The notes below the pieces were generated by a model. That model ran no database searches and was not told the DNA's origin. It saw nothing but the letters and a program-made list of their open reading frames with translations. DNA of 64,000 nucleotides, from positions 23,853,849 through 23,917,848 of the forward strand of contig CM038702.1 of the NCBI GenBank assembly GCA_021613375.1, written 5' to 3'. The DNA is from Megaleporinus macrocephalus (lineage: Eukaryota; Chordata; Actinopteri; Characiformes; Anostomidae). The position numbers were made by a program, and so were the translations under genes. Shown here in pieces: positions 44,690 through 56,184 of this stretch (positions are counted from its first letter, which is position 1; every line of letters starts with the position of its first letter).

Positions 44690-45115
44690 ATTTGATGACT
44701 AAAAAGGGGGAAAAAGGGCAATAATCAGCTCATGTTCCTGAAGAACACCAGTGAAACCAGCAGCAACCTCGTCTGGAGTTCGATGCATGACGAAGGCCGT
44801 TGGCACATTTAGTCCACGAGTCTGCGTTGCTCAGCAACGGCTTAACGAGGAACAGAAAGACGCCTTCCTTTTCTTTTTTTCTTCTCTTCATCGTTCTTTT
44901 CCAGGTTTTCCTTTGCACTTTTCCATGAGAAAATCAGCCCAGGTACATTTACCCCTGTAACAATAAAGCTCCCACTGAGTGACCTGTGGGCAGTGCTGGA
45001 TATGATGGTCATTTTTAGTGCCTCATGGAGAGAACAGCAGCGCTGCTACATCTCCCAGAGCCCACCATCTGTTGATGCTCACCATCAACAGACCCTTTAC
45101 ACCTTCATCATCTAA
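44690..45115. promoter_or_regulatory. candidate regulatory element with palindromic X-box
   Basis: Complex block with GTTGCTCAGCAAC at 44826-44838, a perfect inverted repeat of GTTGCT around one C, matching the two half-sites of an RFX X-box. The surroundings (GACGAAGGCCGTTGGCAC, CGGCTTAACGAGGAAC) are CpG-bearing. GATGCTCACCATCAAC at about 45076 forms an imperfect palindrome with preceding bases. Function inferred. Confidence 0.38.
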
Positions 45116-45403
45116 GAAGTAACACTTAATTTACTTAAATACATCTCATTTATTTGTAAATTAATGTGCCTTATTTGTTTTTTTGTAAGCTCAGAAATTA
45201 GCTCAGATCTCTGCACCTTTAGTTAGAGAACATAATTTGCCATATTCTAGTAATAGGATATATTAAAGTTGTATTAACTTTTTGTATTAACCCTGACTTT
45301 TCTCCAGTCTGTTTATAGAATTGTTCTGTGTGTATGGGTGTAGGTAATGTATTAAAGTAGGAAAATGTATTAAAGGGACACAGCTGGACCTTAAGAAATG
45401 TTC
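45116..45403. other. unannotated sequence
   Basis: AT-rich; nothing recognised. Confidence 0.4.
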
Positions 45404-46012
45404 CTGCACATCAACTTCTTTTCTAATTTAGAATGTATTTAGTATCTATGTATATATATATATTAATTTGTCTACTCATCGATATTCATCTATCTGTACT
45501 GTAATTTAAGTTCTCTTTTACACAAAATACAGTTGTTTTACATGATATAAACATTTTCTCTCCCTTTGTGTTTTATTTCTCTTTGTTTTATTTTACCTCT
45601 ACCTTCTCTCTCTCTTGTTCTCTTTCTGCTTCTCTTATCTTCTCTTATCCCCTATAGTGTTTTTCTTTATCTCTCCCTTCTTTCTTCCTGTTTTCTATTT
45701 ACCTGTTTCTCTCCCTTACAGTCTTTCTAATCACACACTCTCTCTAGTTTTTATCTATCTCTGTTTTCATTCTGTCATTTTTATCTAGCAATTTCACTTT
45801 CTTTCAGTCTCTCCTTTCTCTTATCCATGCCTCTCTTCTTTCTCTCTCACTGTCTGTTTTCTTTCTGCACATCACCTTCTTTTCTAATTTAGAATGTATT
45901 TAGTTTCTATGTATTAATGTATATTTTACTTTGTATACTCATCGATATTCACCTATATTTCAGTTCTCTTCCACACAAAATACAGTTGTTTCACATGAAA
46001 TAAACGTTCTTT
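45404..46012 (+). repeat. tandem-like duplication flanking a pyrimidine block
   Basis: 45404-45556 is repeated at 45865-46012 (shared TTCTTTTCTAATTTAGAATG, ACTCATCGATATTCA, ACAAAATACAGTTGTTT), offset 461 bp. The pyrimidine-rich block between them (45560-45863) is itself duplicated at 47009-47307. Confidence 0.85.
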
Positions 46013-46591
46013 ATTTTTATTTTCGGTCAATAGTAGCATTACATGTGTGTTAATATATAATACGTCTGTAATTATATATACACAAAAGCTATAATACAAA
46101 GCACTGTTGGTAAGAAAGTGCCATGCAGTGTAAAATCAGAATGCTGACATGCTGAGAGGTGAGAGCGTTTCGGAGCGTCTCGGAGTGCAGCGAGCTCTGT
46201 TCTCCCCCACACACTGATGTCACACACTCCTCTCTTTCCTTCCTCATTAGTGTTAAAGCAGCCTCACTGCCAAGCACCTCACACTGCAGACAAATGTGCT
46301 GCCTCTCTCTCTGTCTCACTCGTATCTCACCTTATCTCACTTTCTCCTCTGTCTCACTCTTTTTCACTCTAATTTCTTTCTCTCTTATTCTTTTCTGTTT
46401 GTTTTTATCGGTTCAGCGGCTAAAAGACGATACAAATGCAAACAGAAATCATAATAAAAACATGTGTTGTGTTTTAATATGTGTTGTGTTTTTCAGTAGT
46501 TTGTGTTGTTCCTCTGCTGTGCTGTTCAAATGCAAATACTAACTTTATCTTTTTTACAAGTTACATTTTCTCTCTTTTCTTCTATTTTTGG

Positions 46592-46594
<3 letters not shown>
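46013..46594. other. mixed sequence, T/C-rich at right
   Basis: 46140-46290 is moderately complex (GAGCGTTTCGGAGCGTCTCG) but unremarkable. CT-rich from 46300. Confidence 0.35.

Positions 46595-46641
<47 letters not shown>
46595..46641 (+). repeat. (CT)n microsatellite
   Basis: Uninterrupted CT dinucleotides. Confidence 0.95.
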
Positions 46642-46645
<4 letters not shown>

Positions 46646-46765
46646 TAAATGCAGTGGTATTTGAGTGAAATAGAGGAAGTTGGAGCTGCTTGATAATTTC
46701 CTCACTGACCTGCTGATGACGGCTGTGATAGTCATGAACCGCTTGGTGCTTAAAATCTTTCTCAA
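46642..46765. promoter_or_regulatory. small candidate conserved element between pyrimidine tracts
   Basis: About 120 bp of complex DNA (GAGCTGCTTGATAATTTCC, GATGACGGCTGTGATAGTC) embedded in over 1 kb of T/C-rich sequence. Its survival in such a context is the only evidence. Confidence 0.28.
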
Positions 46766-47600
46766 TTTTTCTTTCCTTGACTTTTCCCTCACTCTCTGTC
46801 TTTTCTCTTTCTCCTCTCTCATTTCTTTTTCAGGCTCTGCTCATGCACTGTTTTCTTTCCCCTCTCTCCTTCTTTTTTTCTCTCTCCCTTCCTGTTTTCT
46901 CTCGCTCACGTCTCTCTTCCTGTTTTCTATCTACCTGTTTCTCGTTCAATTTCTCTCTTCTTTCTCTTTCTTCCCATTTCTGTTTTATTTCCCTCTCCCT
47001 TCTCTTTTTCCCTTTGTGTTTTATTTCTCTATCCCGTCTCTCTCGCTCTCTCTCTCTCTCGCTCTCTCTCTTTTGTTCTCTTTTTGCTTCTCCTATCTTC
47101 TCTGACCCCCCTTGCTTTATCTCTTTCTTCTTCCTGTTTTCTATTTACCTGCTTCTCTCTCTTACAGTCTTTCTAATCACACACTCTCTCTAGTTTTTAT
47201 CTCTGTTTTTATTCTGTCTTTTTTATCTACCAATTTCTCTTTCTTTCAGTCTATCCTTACTCTTATCCATCACTCTCTTCTTTCTCTCTCACTGTCTTTT
47301 TTCTTTCTCTTTCCCTTCATTCCTCCATACCTGCTTTTCTTTCAGTCTCTCCCCGCTCTGTTTTTTTTTTCTCTTTTTTCCATTCTATCTCATTTTTAAC
47401 ATATCTCTCACCCTGTTTTCTGTCTATCTCTCTCGTTCTCTTTCTGCTTCTCTTATCTTTTCTTATCCCCTCCAGTTTGTTTCTCTCTTCCTTCTCTCTT
47501 ACTGTTTTCTATCTCCTATCTTTCAGTCTTTTAGTCTCTCCTCTCTCATCTTTTGCATTTTCTCTCTATTTCTTTCCCACTTTATCTGTTTTCTTTTTCT
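46766..47600 (+). repeat. ~830-bp polypyrimidine tract with internal duplications
   Basis: T/C-rich throughout. 47009-47307 duplicates 45560-45863 (shared TTTCTAATCACACACTCTCT, TTCCTGTTTTCTATTTACCT), and 47430-47530 repeats part again. The 138- and 141-codon frames are compositional. Confidence 0.92.
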
Positions 47601-48722
47601 GACTTCTCTCTCTGCGCCTGCTTTCTGGAGGGAGAAGAGGCTTCAGATCTGTTGTTAAAGTGAGTGATGTAGGGTCTTAAACCGGATTGCTTTGTCTGGA
47701 CACGTGTGTGTGTGAGGCTGTTGGAAATGTTCAGGCTTTGTATTCTCACGTCTGAGTTATGATGTGCTGTCATAGGAAAATAAAGAGACAATATGTGTAG
47801 ACCAGTCTAGCCTAATCTAGTGATACTGTTGGTGTTGCTCACCCTCCATGCCATGGACAAACGCCTTTTATCATTAACTGATACTACCTTTAACTTTTTA
47901 ATGTCCATATCTGAACATTTAAAGACATTTTTCAAGTCAATCAATCCAAAGTGGATTGTTATTACTACATTTATCACATCAAACAGTCTTTTGGTTAGAT
48001 GACACTACAGCTTTTAAAAAGAAACAATAGGAAATCTTAATTGTATTGTGAATTAAATATCACGGATTATGGTAAACTACACATCATTTTATCGTTTTAG
48101 ATCAATCAGAACCAGTTCTGTTGTGAACTGAGGTTAAGTGTCTGTAGTGGTCAAGCATTTTTAAACATGGGTACTTCAAACAAACATCCTAAAGCTAAAG
48201 CTTAGAGCCTCATGCCTTTGAAGGACACATGAAGGGGATTTTTTGAAAAAGACTATTCTTAGGAGTCTACTTCTAAAGATTTACATGCTTCAATTTTCAA
48301 TTTTCTTTCTTTTCATTTACATCTGTATTCACCTTATGTCTGAGGCCTTCTGTTAGAGCTCCTGTGTCTCTAAGACCCACCCTCCAATCAGCTTAGTGTG
48401 TTCTGAGGTCAAAGGTTTGTCCTTTCTGGACTGAATGGTCAACCGGAAAAGCCCTTGCACAGCTATACGGCCTTCAGTAGTTGCTGTGCATTGTGACAGT
48501 TCATGCCAAGCTTGTTGGTAGGTGAGCAATGAGGATTGTGTTACATGATGACATCAGCATGTAACAGAGACAAGGGCTAGAATTCCAGCAAGGCTGAAAA
48601 AAAGGTACAGATTTCTGGTGTGTACTTTAAGCTTTGTAACTTACATGCACAGCAAGCGACATAATCAGAAATAGAGAAAAACATAAGAGACCCCCTTCAA
48701 CTGATAAATATATTCCATGTAC
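47601..48722. other. unannotated sequence
   Basis: 47640-47760 is somewhat complex. No repeat family or exon recognised in the rest. Confidence 0.35.
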
Positions 48723-49194
48723 ATTGTAGTTCTACAATTGCAGACTGCAGTTTTTGTTAGCCCCTTTCACCCTGTTCTTCAGTCGTCAAGACCCCCACAA
48801 GACCAGCACAGGGCAGGTATTGTTTGGGTGGTGGATCATTCTTAGCACTGCAGTGACACTGATGTGGTGGTGGTGTGTTAGTGTATGTTGTGCTGGCATG
48901 TGTGAATCAGACACAGTAGTACCACTGGAGTGTTTAAATACTGTGTCCACCCACTGTCCACAGGCATCCCTACCTTTCTGGTCCACCTTGTAGAGGTAAA
49001 GTCAGAGACGATAGCTCATTTCATTTTGTGTTTGTCATCTTCTAGCACATCAACAGTTGTCTCAGGATTCTGCCTACAGGCTGCTGCTGACTGGAATTTT
49101 TGGTTGGTGGACTATTCTCAGTCCAGCAGTGACACTGAGCTGTTTAAAAACTCCAGCAGCACTGCTGTGTCTGATCCAATCAATCCAGTATGAA
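48723..49194 (+). mobile_element. dispersed GTGTCTGATCCACTC-type repeat, longer copy
   Basis: Shares its first half with 40478-40735 and continues through CTTGTAGAGGTAAAGTCAGA, CATCTTCTAGCACATC and GGTTGGTGGACTATTCTCAG to GTGTCTGATCCAATCAATCC. It contains two diverged internal copies of a GGTGGA-ATTCT-AGC-GCAGTGACACTGA module (about 48832 and 49106), as in the family consensus I recall. Confidence 0.75.
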
Positions 49195-49639
49195 GCCAAG
49201 CTGTAGCTTCAAGGTTGCCAATATTACCTAAACCTATATATAATAATTTCAAGTTTTAGAACTAGAATTAGAAATATTAACTGGAAGATTGTTCATTTTA
49301 AGAAATATTTTTGGGTTTTTTTTATTTAAAAATTTTGTTTTTAGGAATTTTAGGTTTAAGCAGTTTAAAGAAGGGGTATTCCACAGACATTCAGATTGTT
49401 AAGGTCTCAACTCTGGTTGTTTGTCCACTCTATTAAAAAAACATCAGAAATTATTTGATTTGCATTTTTTACTTTATTGTTAAAATCAATTTATTTTTAA
49501 GTTTACCAGAACAATCAGGCCAGAGACAGAACTGACAGACACCTTCATACACACGAATCAAGTTAGCATTCCCCGCTTATATAGATGAATAGCTAGACCC
49601 TATAGCCTTCATTTAAGTGCAAGAAGCTTGTGATTGTTC
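49195..49639. other. unannotated AT-rich sequence left of the gypsy element
   Basis: Could include the eroded left LTR and leader of the retrotransposon, but no LTR pair or primer-binding site could be identified. Confidence 0.3.
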
Positions 49640-50215
49640 AGCCTTTAAGTGATCTGGAGCTACTGGATACCCTCACCTCTGGTTTATTAGGCACTGTTAA
49701 GGAATGATGGAAAGCTGAGAATGAGTCAGTCAAGGCCTAGGCTCAGTTCAAGACAGTCTTTCTCAAGTCATTTTTGTCTCAGGACTATGAGGCTGAGGCA
49801 GAGATGCCATTAAGAGACTGGAGACAAGGTGTCCATGAAAGCATCAGGGATTTTGCCTTCCAGTGCCAGGCTCTTTGAAAGTGATCTGCTGCAGGCTATT
49901 CTGGCAAACTGCAGTCCACAGCTGGCAAGTTTGCCGAGAGGGACTGTGAAGTGAATGAGCTAGTGAGGATTGGGACACTGATGGAAAGGAACCTGTCTGT
50001 TGCAAAGAGCTACAGAAGCCAAGCCCAACAAGATACCACAGGAAACAGACATCAGGTTTCCGATGCCACCAAGAAAAGCTCAGCCCAGAACCCAGGTCAG
50101 GCGAGTGTGCTCAAACATGCCCCACCTCAGGTCAGGACCTTGATGTTACCACTCCTCATAACCATCACCTTGCCAATAAATAATCACAAGCTGCTAAATG
50201 TTTTAGGTTGATGGC
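49640..50215 (+). mobile_element. Ty3/gypsy gag-like remnant
   Basis: Plus-strand peptides include RDWRQGVHESIRDFAFQ (about 49815-49865), characteristic of the gag of vertebrate gypsy elements, followed by an intact 86-codon frame at 49951-50211. Frameshifts and stops break it. It belongs with the pol remnants downstream. Confidence 0.62.
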
Positions 50216-50585
50216 CAAGGCAGATGCTATGGACCTGCACAAACAGTTGTGTGAGCTGCTACACCAATGGGTTCACGATATGGGGCGGATGATGGTCGTA
50301 AGTAGTTCATTATGGAAGTAAAGAGATGACATACTTAAGAAAGGCATAATTTGACCATCAACCTCCCCATGAGCTGCTCCTGTAGTCCAGGTTCCAAAGA
50401 TTTTTTTTGTGGACTACTGATATGCTATACCACTAGTGCTGGAGATCCTGGAGTCATTCTAGGAGTGACTATTTTTAACACTGTGGAACTCAAGATAGGT
50501 CAGTCTTGAGTGAGACAGCATCTAGAAGTCAGCGTTTGCCACACACCAAGAATGATTTGAGTTCTTGGTTCTTCCTTTCAGCATC
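50216..50585 (+). mobile_element. eroded gypsy gag-pol junction
   Basis: Between gag and RT motifs; protease and early RT blocks are not legible. Confidence 0.35.
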
Positions 50586-51185
50586 AGGAATGCTGCTGCA
50601 TCATTTCAGTGTCTCTTTCAGGACCAGAAGGGGAAATTATGTTTCATCTACACTGATAATATAGTAGTCTATTCAGCCTCCCTCAAACAACATGTTCACC
50701 ACCATTAAGTGTTGCGCATCCTCACATAGCAGGACTAACACTAAACCTTAAGAAATGTAACATGTTGCAAAAATCTTTTGCATTCTTGGGGCATGTGATT
50801 TCTATGGAAATCATACGTACAGAGCCCAGTAAGGTGGAAGCAATGGAGAACCACAGTTGGTCAAAGATGTGTACAGATTCCTGGGATTGGTCGGTTGGTA
50901 CCACTGGTCTATCACACATTTTTCAGAAAGAGCTGCTGGCCTTAATCCTATGAAGAAGAAGAAGAATGCAACCTATGCTGCAGTCACTTGGGTTGTCAGT
51001 CACCCAAAATCATCCCCAAGATTGACATGGTGGGCCATGCAGCTTCAAGGTTTCGATTTCTCTGTCCAATACAGAAAGAGCAAGTGCAATATCGTACCTG
51101 ACACTTTTGCCAGCATCAATTCAAAAAGAGTAGAGGATGTCATTGCCATGTGCCAGGCTGCTTGCGCATTGGGGGATGACTTGCC
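50586..51185 (+). mobile_element. gypsy reverse transcriptase and RNase H remnant
   Basis: RT motifs appear in order: RNAAASFQ, then CFIYTDNIVVYS (about 50640-50680), the YxDD catalytic box with its last Asp changed to Asn, then FAFLGHVIS (about 50780). RFLGLVGWY-type text follows, then the RNase H end with LQGFDFSVQYR (about 51045) and NIVPDTFAS. Several frameshifts; the thumb-RNase H stretch near 50950 is deleted. Non-functional. Confidence 0.75.
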
Positions 51186-51299
51186 ACTAAACTGGGATGG
51201 AATGACCAGTGCACCAAATGAACACCATTATCAAACATTGCAAGTGGTATTCCTTATCAAATTCAGGAAAGCTTTTTTAAGTATGCTCATGATAACCCA

Positions 51300-51598
51300 T
51301 TAGCTGAACTCTTGGGGCAGTTACAAACCTTTAATTTGGATGTACACAGGCCATCATTTGAATGGCATACTAGCCCTTAATACTTAATATGAGGATGTGT
51401 GGGTGTTGTCTAGGGGCTGCAAGATCTGCCAAAAGTACAAGCCTCGCATCTCAAAGCTGGGTACCAGAGCTTGGGTACATGCTTGGTGTAGACCGCTGGC
51501 TACATAACACAAAACAGAAGGAGTGTCTTCTGGTCATTGTGTCTCAGGGTACTCTCATGTCCATGTTACCTTCTAGTTCTCTCCTTTTAGTTTAGGCT
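51300..51598 (+). mobile_element. gypsy integrase N-terminal remnant, interrupted
   Basis: Reads the zinc-binding region (TGHHL-like text becomes a shifted frame, about 51340-51425) and then TKQKECLLVIV (about 51505), the start of the catalytic core in gypsy integrases. It is cut at about 51598 by the next repeat and resumes after it. Confidence 0.6.
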
Positions 51599-52246
51599 GT
51601 TATAGTTAGATCTGCTGGAGTCACCAACCACACTCTAAAATTCTGAAAATTCATATTCTCTACAGTCTTACTCCCGAGCCCAACTAACTCTCTCTCTTTA
51701 CTCTTCCTGAGGAAATGACTGTCCTCCCGTCTGTTGAACGCTGTTAAAGGACTGATCATCGGGCCATCACCCCACCATCACCAGCCAGCTCACCTGTCCA
51801 TTTACTGCTACACCCTCAGTTACATCACTGTGCCATCCAGATGCACCAGCACTGAGATAGGATGGGACTGTTTCAGCTCACGCCCACTTAACATAAAGAC
51901 TCAGTCATAGACTGCCTCAGCCAGAGACTGCCTCAGTCATACACTGCCTCTATCTGTGCAGCTTCTAAAGCTTTGCTATCCAGATTTCAAACAGAGGCTC
52001 CTTTCTTTGGTATTTAGTTCAAACTGTAAATACTGTTTGACCAGAGGAGGATGGGTCTTACCTTGTGAGTCTGGTTCCTCCCAAGGTTTCTTCCTCCAGT
52101 TGAGGGAGTTTTTCCTTGCCACTGTTGCCTCTGGCTTGCTCACTGGGGGATATATGTTATAACTGTTTTCAAAACTCTGTAAAGCTGCTTTGAGACAACA
52201 TAGTTGAAAAAAGCGCTATATAAATAAAAAATTGACTTGACTACTC
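51599..52246 (+). mobile_element. dispersed repeat with GACTTGA tail, nested in gypsy
   Basis: Typical fish repeat: starts GGCTGTTATAGTTAGATCTG, contains TCTTCCTGAGGAAATGACTG, GGACTGATCATCGGGCC, GACCAGAGGAGGATGGGTC, CTCCCAAGGTTTCTTCCTCC and GTAAAGCTGCTTTGAGACAA, and ends AAAGCGCTATATAAATAAA then TTGACTTGA. The oriented tail suggests a retroposed (LINE/SINE-like) element; class not settled. The right flank resumes the gypsy reading. Confidence 0.72.
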
Positions 52247-52510
52247 TAGCAAGGGGGTTGTTCCTTCTTTATGTTAAAGGGACCACTGGAGAGGTTTTGA
52301 GCCTGTCATTAAACCCTGGGGTCGTTCAGAGGCAACAAGACCTTTCGCAGCAAGTTTAGGAAAGGTCTAAAGGCCTAGTCCAAACATGTCTAGAAAGACA
52401 GCAGAAAGGCAGCTGAGTTCCAAGAAGGTAATCTGGTTTTGGTAAGTTAACATCCACTTGGACTAAACTGGTTTGCTATCAAATATCAAATGTCTTATTC
52501 CAGTGATCGC
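52247..52510 (+). mobile_element. gypsy post-integrase remnant
   Basis: After the insertion the text RKAAEFQEGNLVLVS.HPLG (about 52395-52455) matches the (R)xxxFxxGDLVWLxTxHLPL motif that follows the integrase core in gypsy elements. This shows that the 51599-52246 repeat split one element. Confidence 0.6.
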
Positions 52511-53404
52511 AATGAGATCCACAAAAACATCTTAAGTGATACCATGGTCAGGCCTAGTTGACTCTGGGGTGCATTGTATGTAACCAAATTGGTTGCCTAT
52601 TTCAGTCTTTACACAACACAGCCTTTTCCTTGGGGGATTATTCTTTCCCACTTCCACTAGAGGGCTTACCCCACGTGTTTGAGAATTGTCCCACCAAGCA
52701 CTTGTACTCTCTGCTTGGAATTTTTTTTCTTGAGATTAAGCTATTTTATTTTTGACTTCTTAAAAATGTAATTAAATTGTAAAAATGTATTAGCTTAGGT
52801 AAGTGGTCACTAGAGTTAGGCTAAAGTATTTTGTTTTGTGTCACATCCATCACATTTATCTATATGTGCAAAAAGAAATTTTATATTCTTATATTTTAGG
52901 GACTGCACTACATCTGGAGTACTATGTTGGGTTCAGCTGGATTCGTTTGAAGCTGCACTCTAACCCAAGGTACAACTTCTCTCTATTTGGTTTACCATCT
53001 GCTAACAGCCACAAGCTTTGAGAAGCTGCTAGGACATACATGCTATAATGTTATACAGGCCCAGTGTGAACACCTTCTGGGGCGTACTGTAGGTGGTAGG
53101 TTACAAACTTTTGAACATTTTTTGTTCACTGCATAGTGTGATAATAGTGGTTTTTGAGAACATCGCTATAACATAGTTGTAAATAAAACTAAACTCGGAA
53201 TTCAGCCCCAGTCTTAGAAGAACGAAAAGGCTTGGGCATGTGCCCTCAAGACCACATACGAATAAATAATGTTCTGAAAAAAGTTGCAATATCCATATTT
53301 ATGTTGAGCAAAAATAACAATACATTTTCAGTTTTAGAACATCTTTCTTCTCATATAGGAGTAGATTAGTGTGTGTGTGTGTGGGTGTGGGTGGGTGTGA
53401 CCTT
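52511..53404. other. unannotated sequence right of the gypsy element
   Basis: May hold the eroded 3' LTR but no duplicate of any left sequence was found. A GT-rich patch lies at 53370-53400. Confidence 0.3.
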
Positions 53405-53510
53405 TGAGAATATATTCTGGAGATCTAATCATTACTGTGAATCACCTTCACTAATCTGGGCAGACGAGATCATTACAGTCTGATTAGAACCACAGCACCA
53501 TATGGACATC
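53405..53510. promoter_or_regulatory. small candidate conserved element
   Basis: Complex block with GATCTAATCATTACTGTG, TCACTAATCTGGGC and CAGTCTGATTAGAACC, that is, three (C/G)TAATC or GATTAG homeodomain-like cores within 90 bp, directly left of a purine tract. Confidence 0.32.
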
Positions 53511-53880
53511 CATCTGAGAGAGAGGAAGAGACAGAGATGGAATGGAGAAAGAGTGGGGGTTGGGTGAGAAAGAGAAAGAGAGAGGGATAGCAGAGGCAGA
53601 ATAAAGGAAATGAGAGTAAATAACAATATGAGAAAAATGTGGTCAAGAGAGTCAAAAAAGGAAGAAATAGGAGACAAGGAGGAAAGAAGGAGAGAAACAG
53701 AAAGAAAGAGGGTGAGAAAGTGGGGGAGAAAAAAGAGATTAAGCAGAAGAGAAATACAGGGAGAGGGCAGAAAGAGACAGGAAGAAATGAGGGAGAAAGA
53801 AATAAAGAGAGAAAACAGAAAAAATAAAAGCAAGAAAATAAATCTGAACAAGAGAATAGAAAGAGAAAAAGAACACGCAC
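53511..53880 (+). repeat. 370-bp polypurine tract
   Basis: Nearly all A/G on plus. With 11905-12592 it is one of two long tracts of this polarity. The frames on either strand are compositional. Confidence 0.92.
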
Positions 53881-54285
53881 GTCTGATTTAGTGCAATGTG
53901 GTAATGTGATCAGAGGACCGCTTAAGCACCTCAGAGCTGTCCCACACACACATACACACACAACCCGTCCACAGAGACACATTTCCTCTTAACCAAACGT
54001 GAAAAGTTCAAGCTGACGTTTAAATCACACTCTGATGGTCCACATCATTAAATCATTTGAGACTCTATTCTACATGGTTTAGCAATATAGGCATTAAATG
54101 GTGCAGGTTTATGCACTATTATGTCTTTCTGTATGTTTCTGTCATTGGCACTGGGGGCTTTAGTTTTTGTATAGTGATACTGACATAATGTCAGTATACA
54201 TTAATGTAATCTACATTGGCCCATTTCTGTTCTATTCTTATTCTAGTTTATCATAAAATGATGAAAAAAGAAACTTGTTGGGAGG
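53881..54285. other. unannotated sequence
   Basis: 53885-53950 is complex and may extend the element left of the purine tract. The rest is AT-rich. Confidence 0.35.
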
Positions 54286-54545
54286 GAAAAATGACACTTT
54301 ACACCAACACCAAAATCTCTTGCCAACTGTGAAGCATGGTGGAGGGAGCATCATGGTTTAGGGATTCATGCCTTGTGATCATTGATGGAACAATGAATTA
54401 AAATGTGTATCAAAACATTTTACAGCAGAGCATCAATTCATCCCCTCAAGCGGATAAAACATACAATATATGAATCACCTAAAGCACATGGGTAAACAAA
54501 CTAAAGAATGGTTGCAAAAGATGAGGATTTGTGTTTGAATTAACC
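54286..54545 (+). mobile_element. Tc1-like transposase fragment
   Basis: LPTVKHGGGSIMV (about 54320-54360) matches the Tc1 catalytic-core text around GGGSIMVWGC. It is followed by GGAACAATGAATTAAAATGTG and a diverged stretch corresponding to the QQDNDPKH region. No ends found; a different Tc1 lineage from those at 26388 and 61321. Confidence 0.7.
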
Positions 54546-55327
54546 AAATTTAATTCCTCACCCTAAAAAAAAGATTTTGTGATATGACCCGAAATGAGCT
54601 GGGCATCCCAATGGTCCAAATGTTCTCCTCCGCATTCTGCAAATCTTGTTTGCAGCTACATAAAATCTTTGATGGAGTTGATGCTACTAAATTGGGAATT
54701 ACAGGTTAATAAATTTACTAAATTCACAAATTCATTAAATTTACCAATTACGGGTTCTTTTACATGTTTTAGACTGCAGTGTGGATGTTTACTCAACGTG
54801 CTTAATAAAAGACATAAAATGTACAACTGTCTGTGTGTTAATAATAAAATTGTTTATCAGCAGTCTATCTAGAATTTATACTTAGATAATCAGCAGATCA
54901 CATTTTATTAAGCAATCAATGCATGAATGCAGCCATTTCCATGACTGAATAGTCTACTATAGAATATTTGACACAAACGTGTTAAACAAAACAAAACATG
55001 TGTTTATGAAAATTGCGCGTGCGGTTCCTTTTTCTGTGCTCACGAGTTTCACATTTGCACTCACAAGTGAAACATACGCGTGCAAAATGTGCAGCTTAAT
55101 ATCTTCAATCTCCCATTTTGGCGCGTTTTGACATTAATGTGACGCCATAATATTGTTACATTTATTTAACCTCAGTCTGCCAGTAGGGCATTAATGTATC
55201 ACTCTGTCCCGGGATAGGCCGCTATATTAGCCCTTCACATATGATCGCACACAAAGCACAAAAATACAATACCGAGTATTGTGAATAGCAGCAGGACTAT
55301 GGTTTTAGTTTGTCATAAGATACTCAC
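54546..55327. other. unannotated sequence
   Basis: 55010-55230 has unusually many CpGs for the region (ATTGCGCGTGCGG, CATACGCGTGC, TTTTGGCGCG) and two similar CTCAC-AG-TTTCAC words in the same strand; no element recognised. Confidence 0.35.
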
Positions 55328-55420
55328 CTGCCATGTAAAGTTAGGACCAGAATTTCTGTACATGATTTCTGCTCGGCTGTATTCCTGAATCGAAATCTTT
55401 AATAAAAGCCTGAACATGGC
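55328..55420 (-). other. possible exon (93 bp, phase-preserving)
   Basis: On the minus strand an AG acceptor after TTTGTTTTCACGCAG (ending 55421) and a consensus donor CAG|GTGAGTAT (55321-55330) bound 93 bases that read open for 31 codons, ending NSGPNFTWQ. No protein family is recognised, and the frame stays open upstream too, so the splice pair may be coincidental. Confidence 0.18.
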
Positions 55421-56182
55421 CTGCGTGAAAACAAACCCAGCCAAGCAAGTAAAATTTGATCTTGCAACATATTTACTTTTATTTACTTGTAATACTGAGG
55501 TAGAACATGTTTTTTTGTTCTGCTTAACAACAATATGCCACTGACAAACAACAAACAAACAGCAGACAAACAGTAGAGTTGCATCCTCTGTTGCGTCCTC
55601 TGATCGTTTGGTGTAAGGTGGTCAAGATAGCAGTCAAGTTTTTTCTTGTCTTAACATTCCAATAAAATGAGTTATATTAGGAGTCTTGGTTCATAATAAT
55701 AGTGACGCTTCTAATGCCTGGAATCAGTCTAGCTCCAACACTCCCATCTAGATATTGATGGGCTGTGTTGATGAGAAATGAGGAGATGACACATGAATCA
55801 CATGGACTAGATGCTGACCAGTGACTCAAACACCTATTGTGACACACATTCCAAGCTTTACATTTCCATTTATACATAAACTAAAATCAGTCCAAAGCAG
55901 TGTAACTTATAATAACTAATACAATTACTAATAATAACAGCAAGATAAAAGTCCAGTGGTCTTTCATCACATTATAGCACAAACTCTTTCTCATTACTGC
56001 AACACAGCGCCATGTCCGTGTCTTCTAAGAGTCTTTTTTAAAGTCTTCTAGTGTATTGTTAGCATAAGGTGCCCCACTTATGACTGGTTCAAGCCAGTTG
56101 GTAGTTCTTATCCTCACTATACACTCATTAAAAGAGTTCTTTGACTCATAACACTAATAGTGGAACCCTATTTGGTGCTATA
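55421..56182. other. unannotated sequence; right end is a dispersed repeat
   Basis: From about 56110 the text AAAGAGTTCTTTGACTC and TTTGGTGCTATATA belongs to a dispersed repeat that resumes at 56545 after the MITE. Confidence 0.4.
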
Positions 56183-56184
56183 TA

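Noticed and set aside
49195..53404. LTR pair for the gypsy element
   Set aside because: No direct repeat starting TG and ending CA could be found on both sides of the pol remnants.
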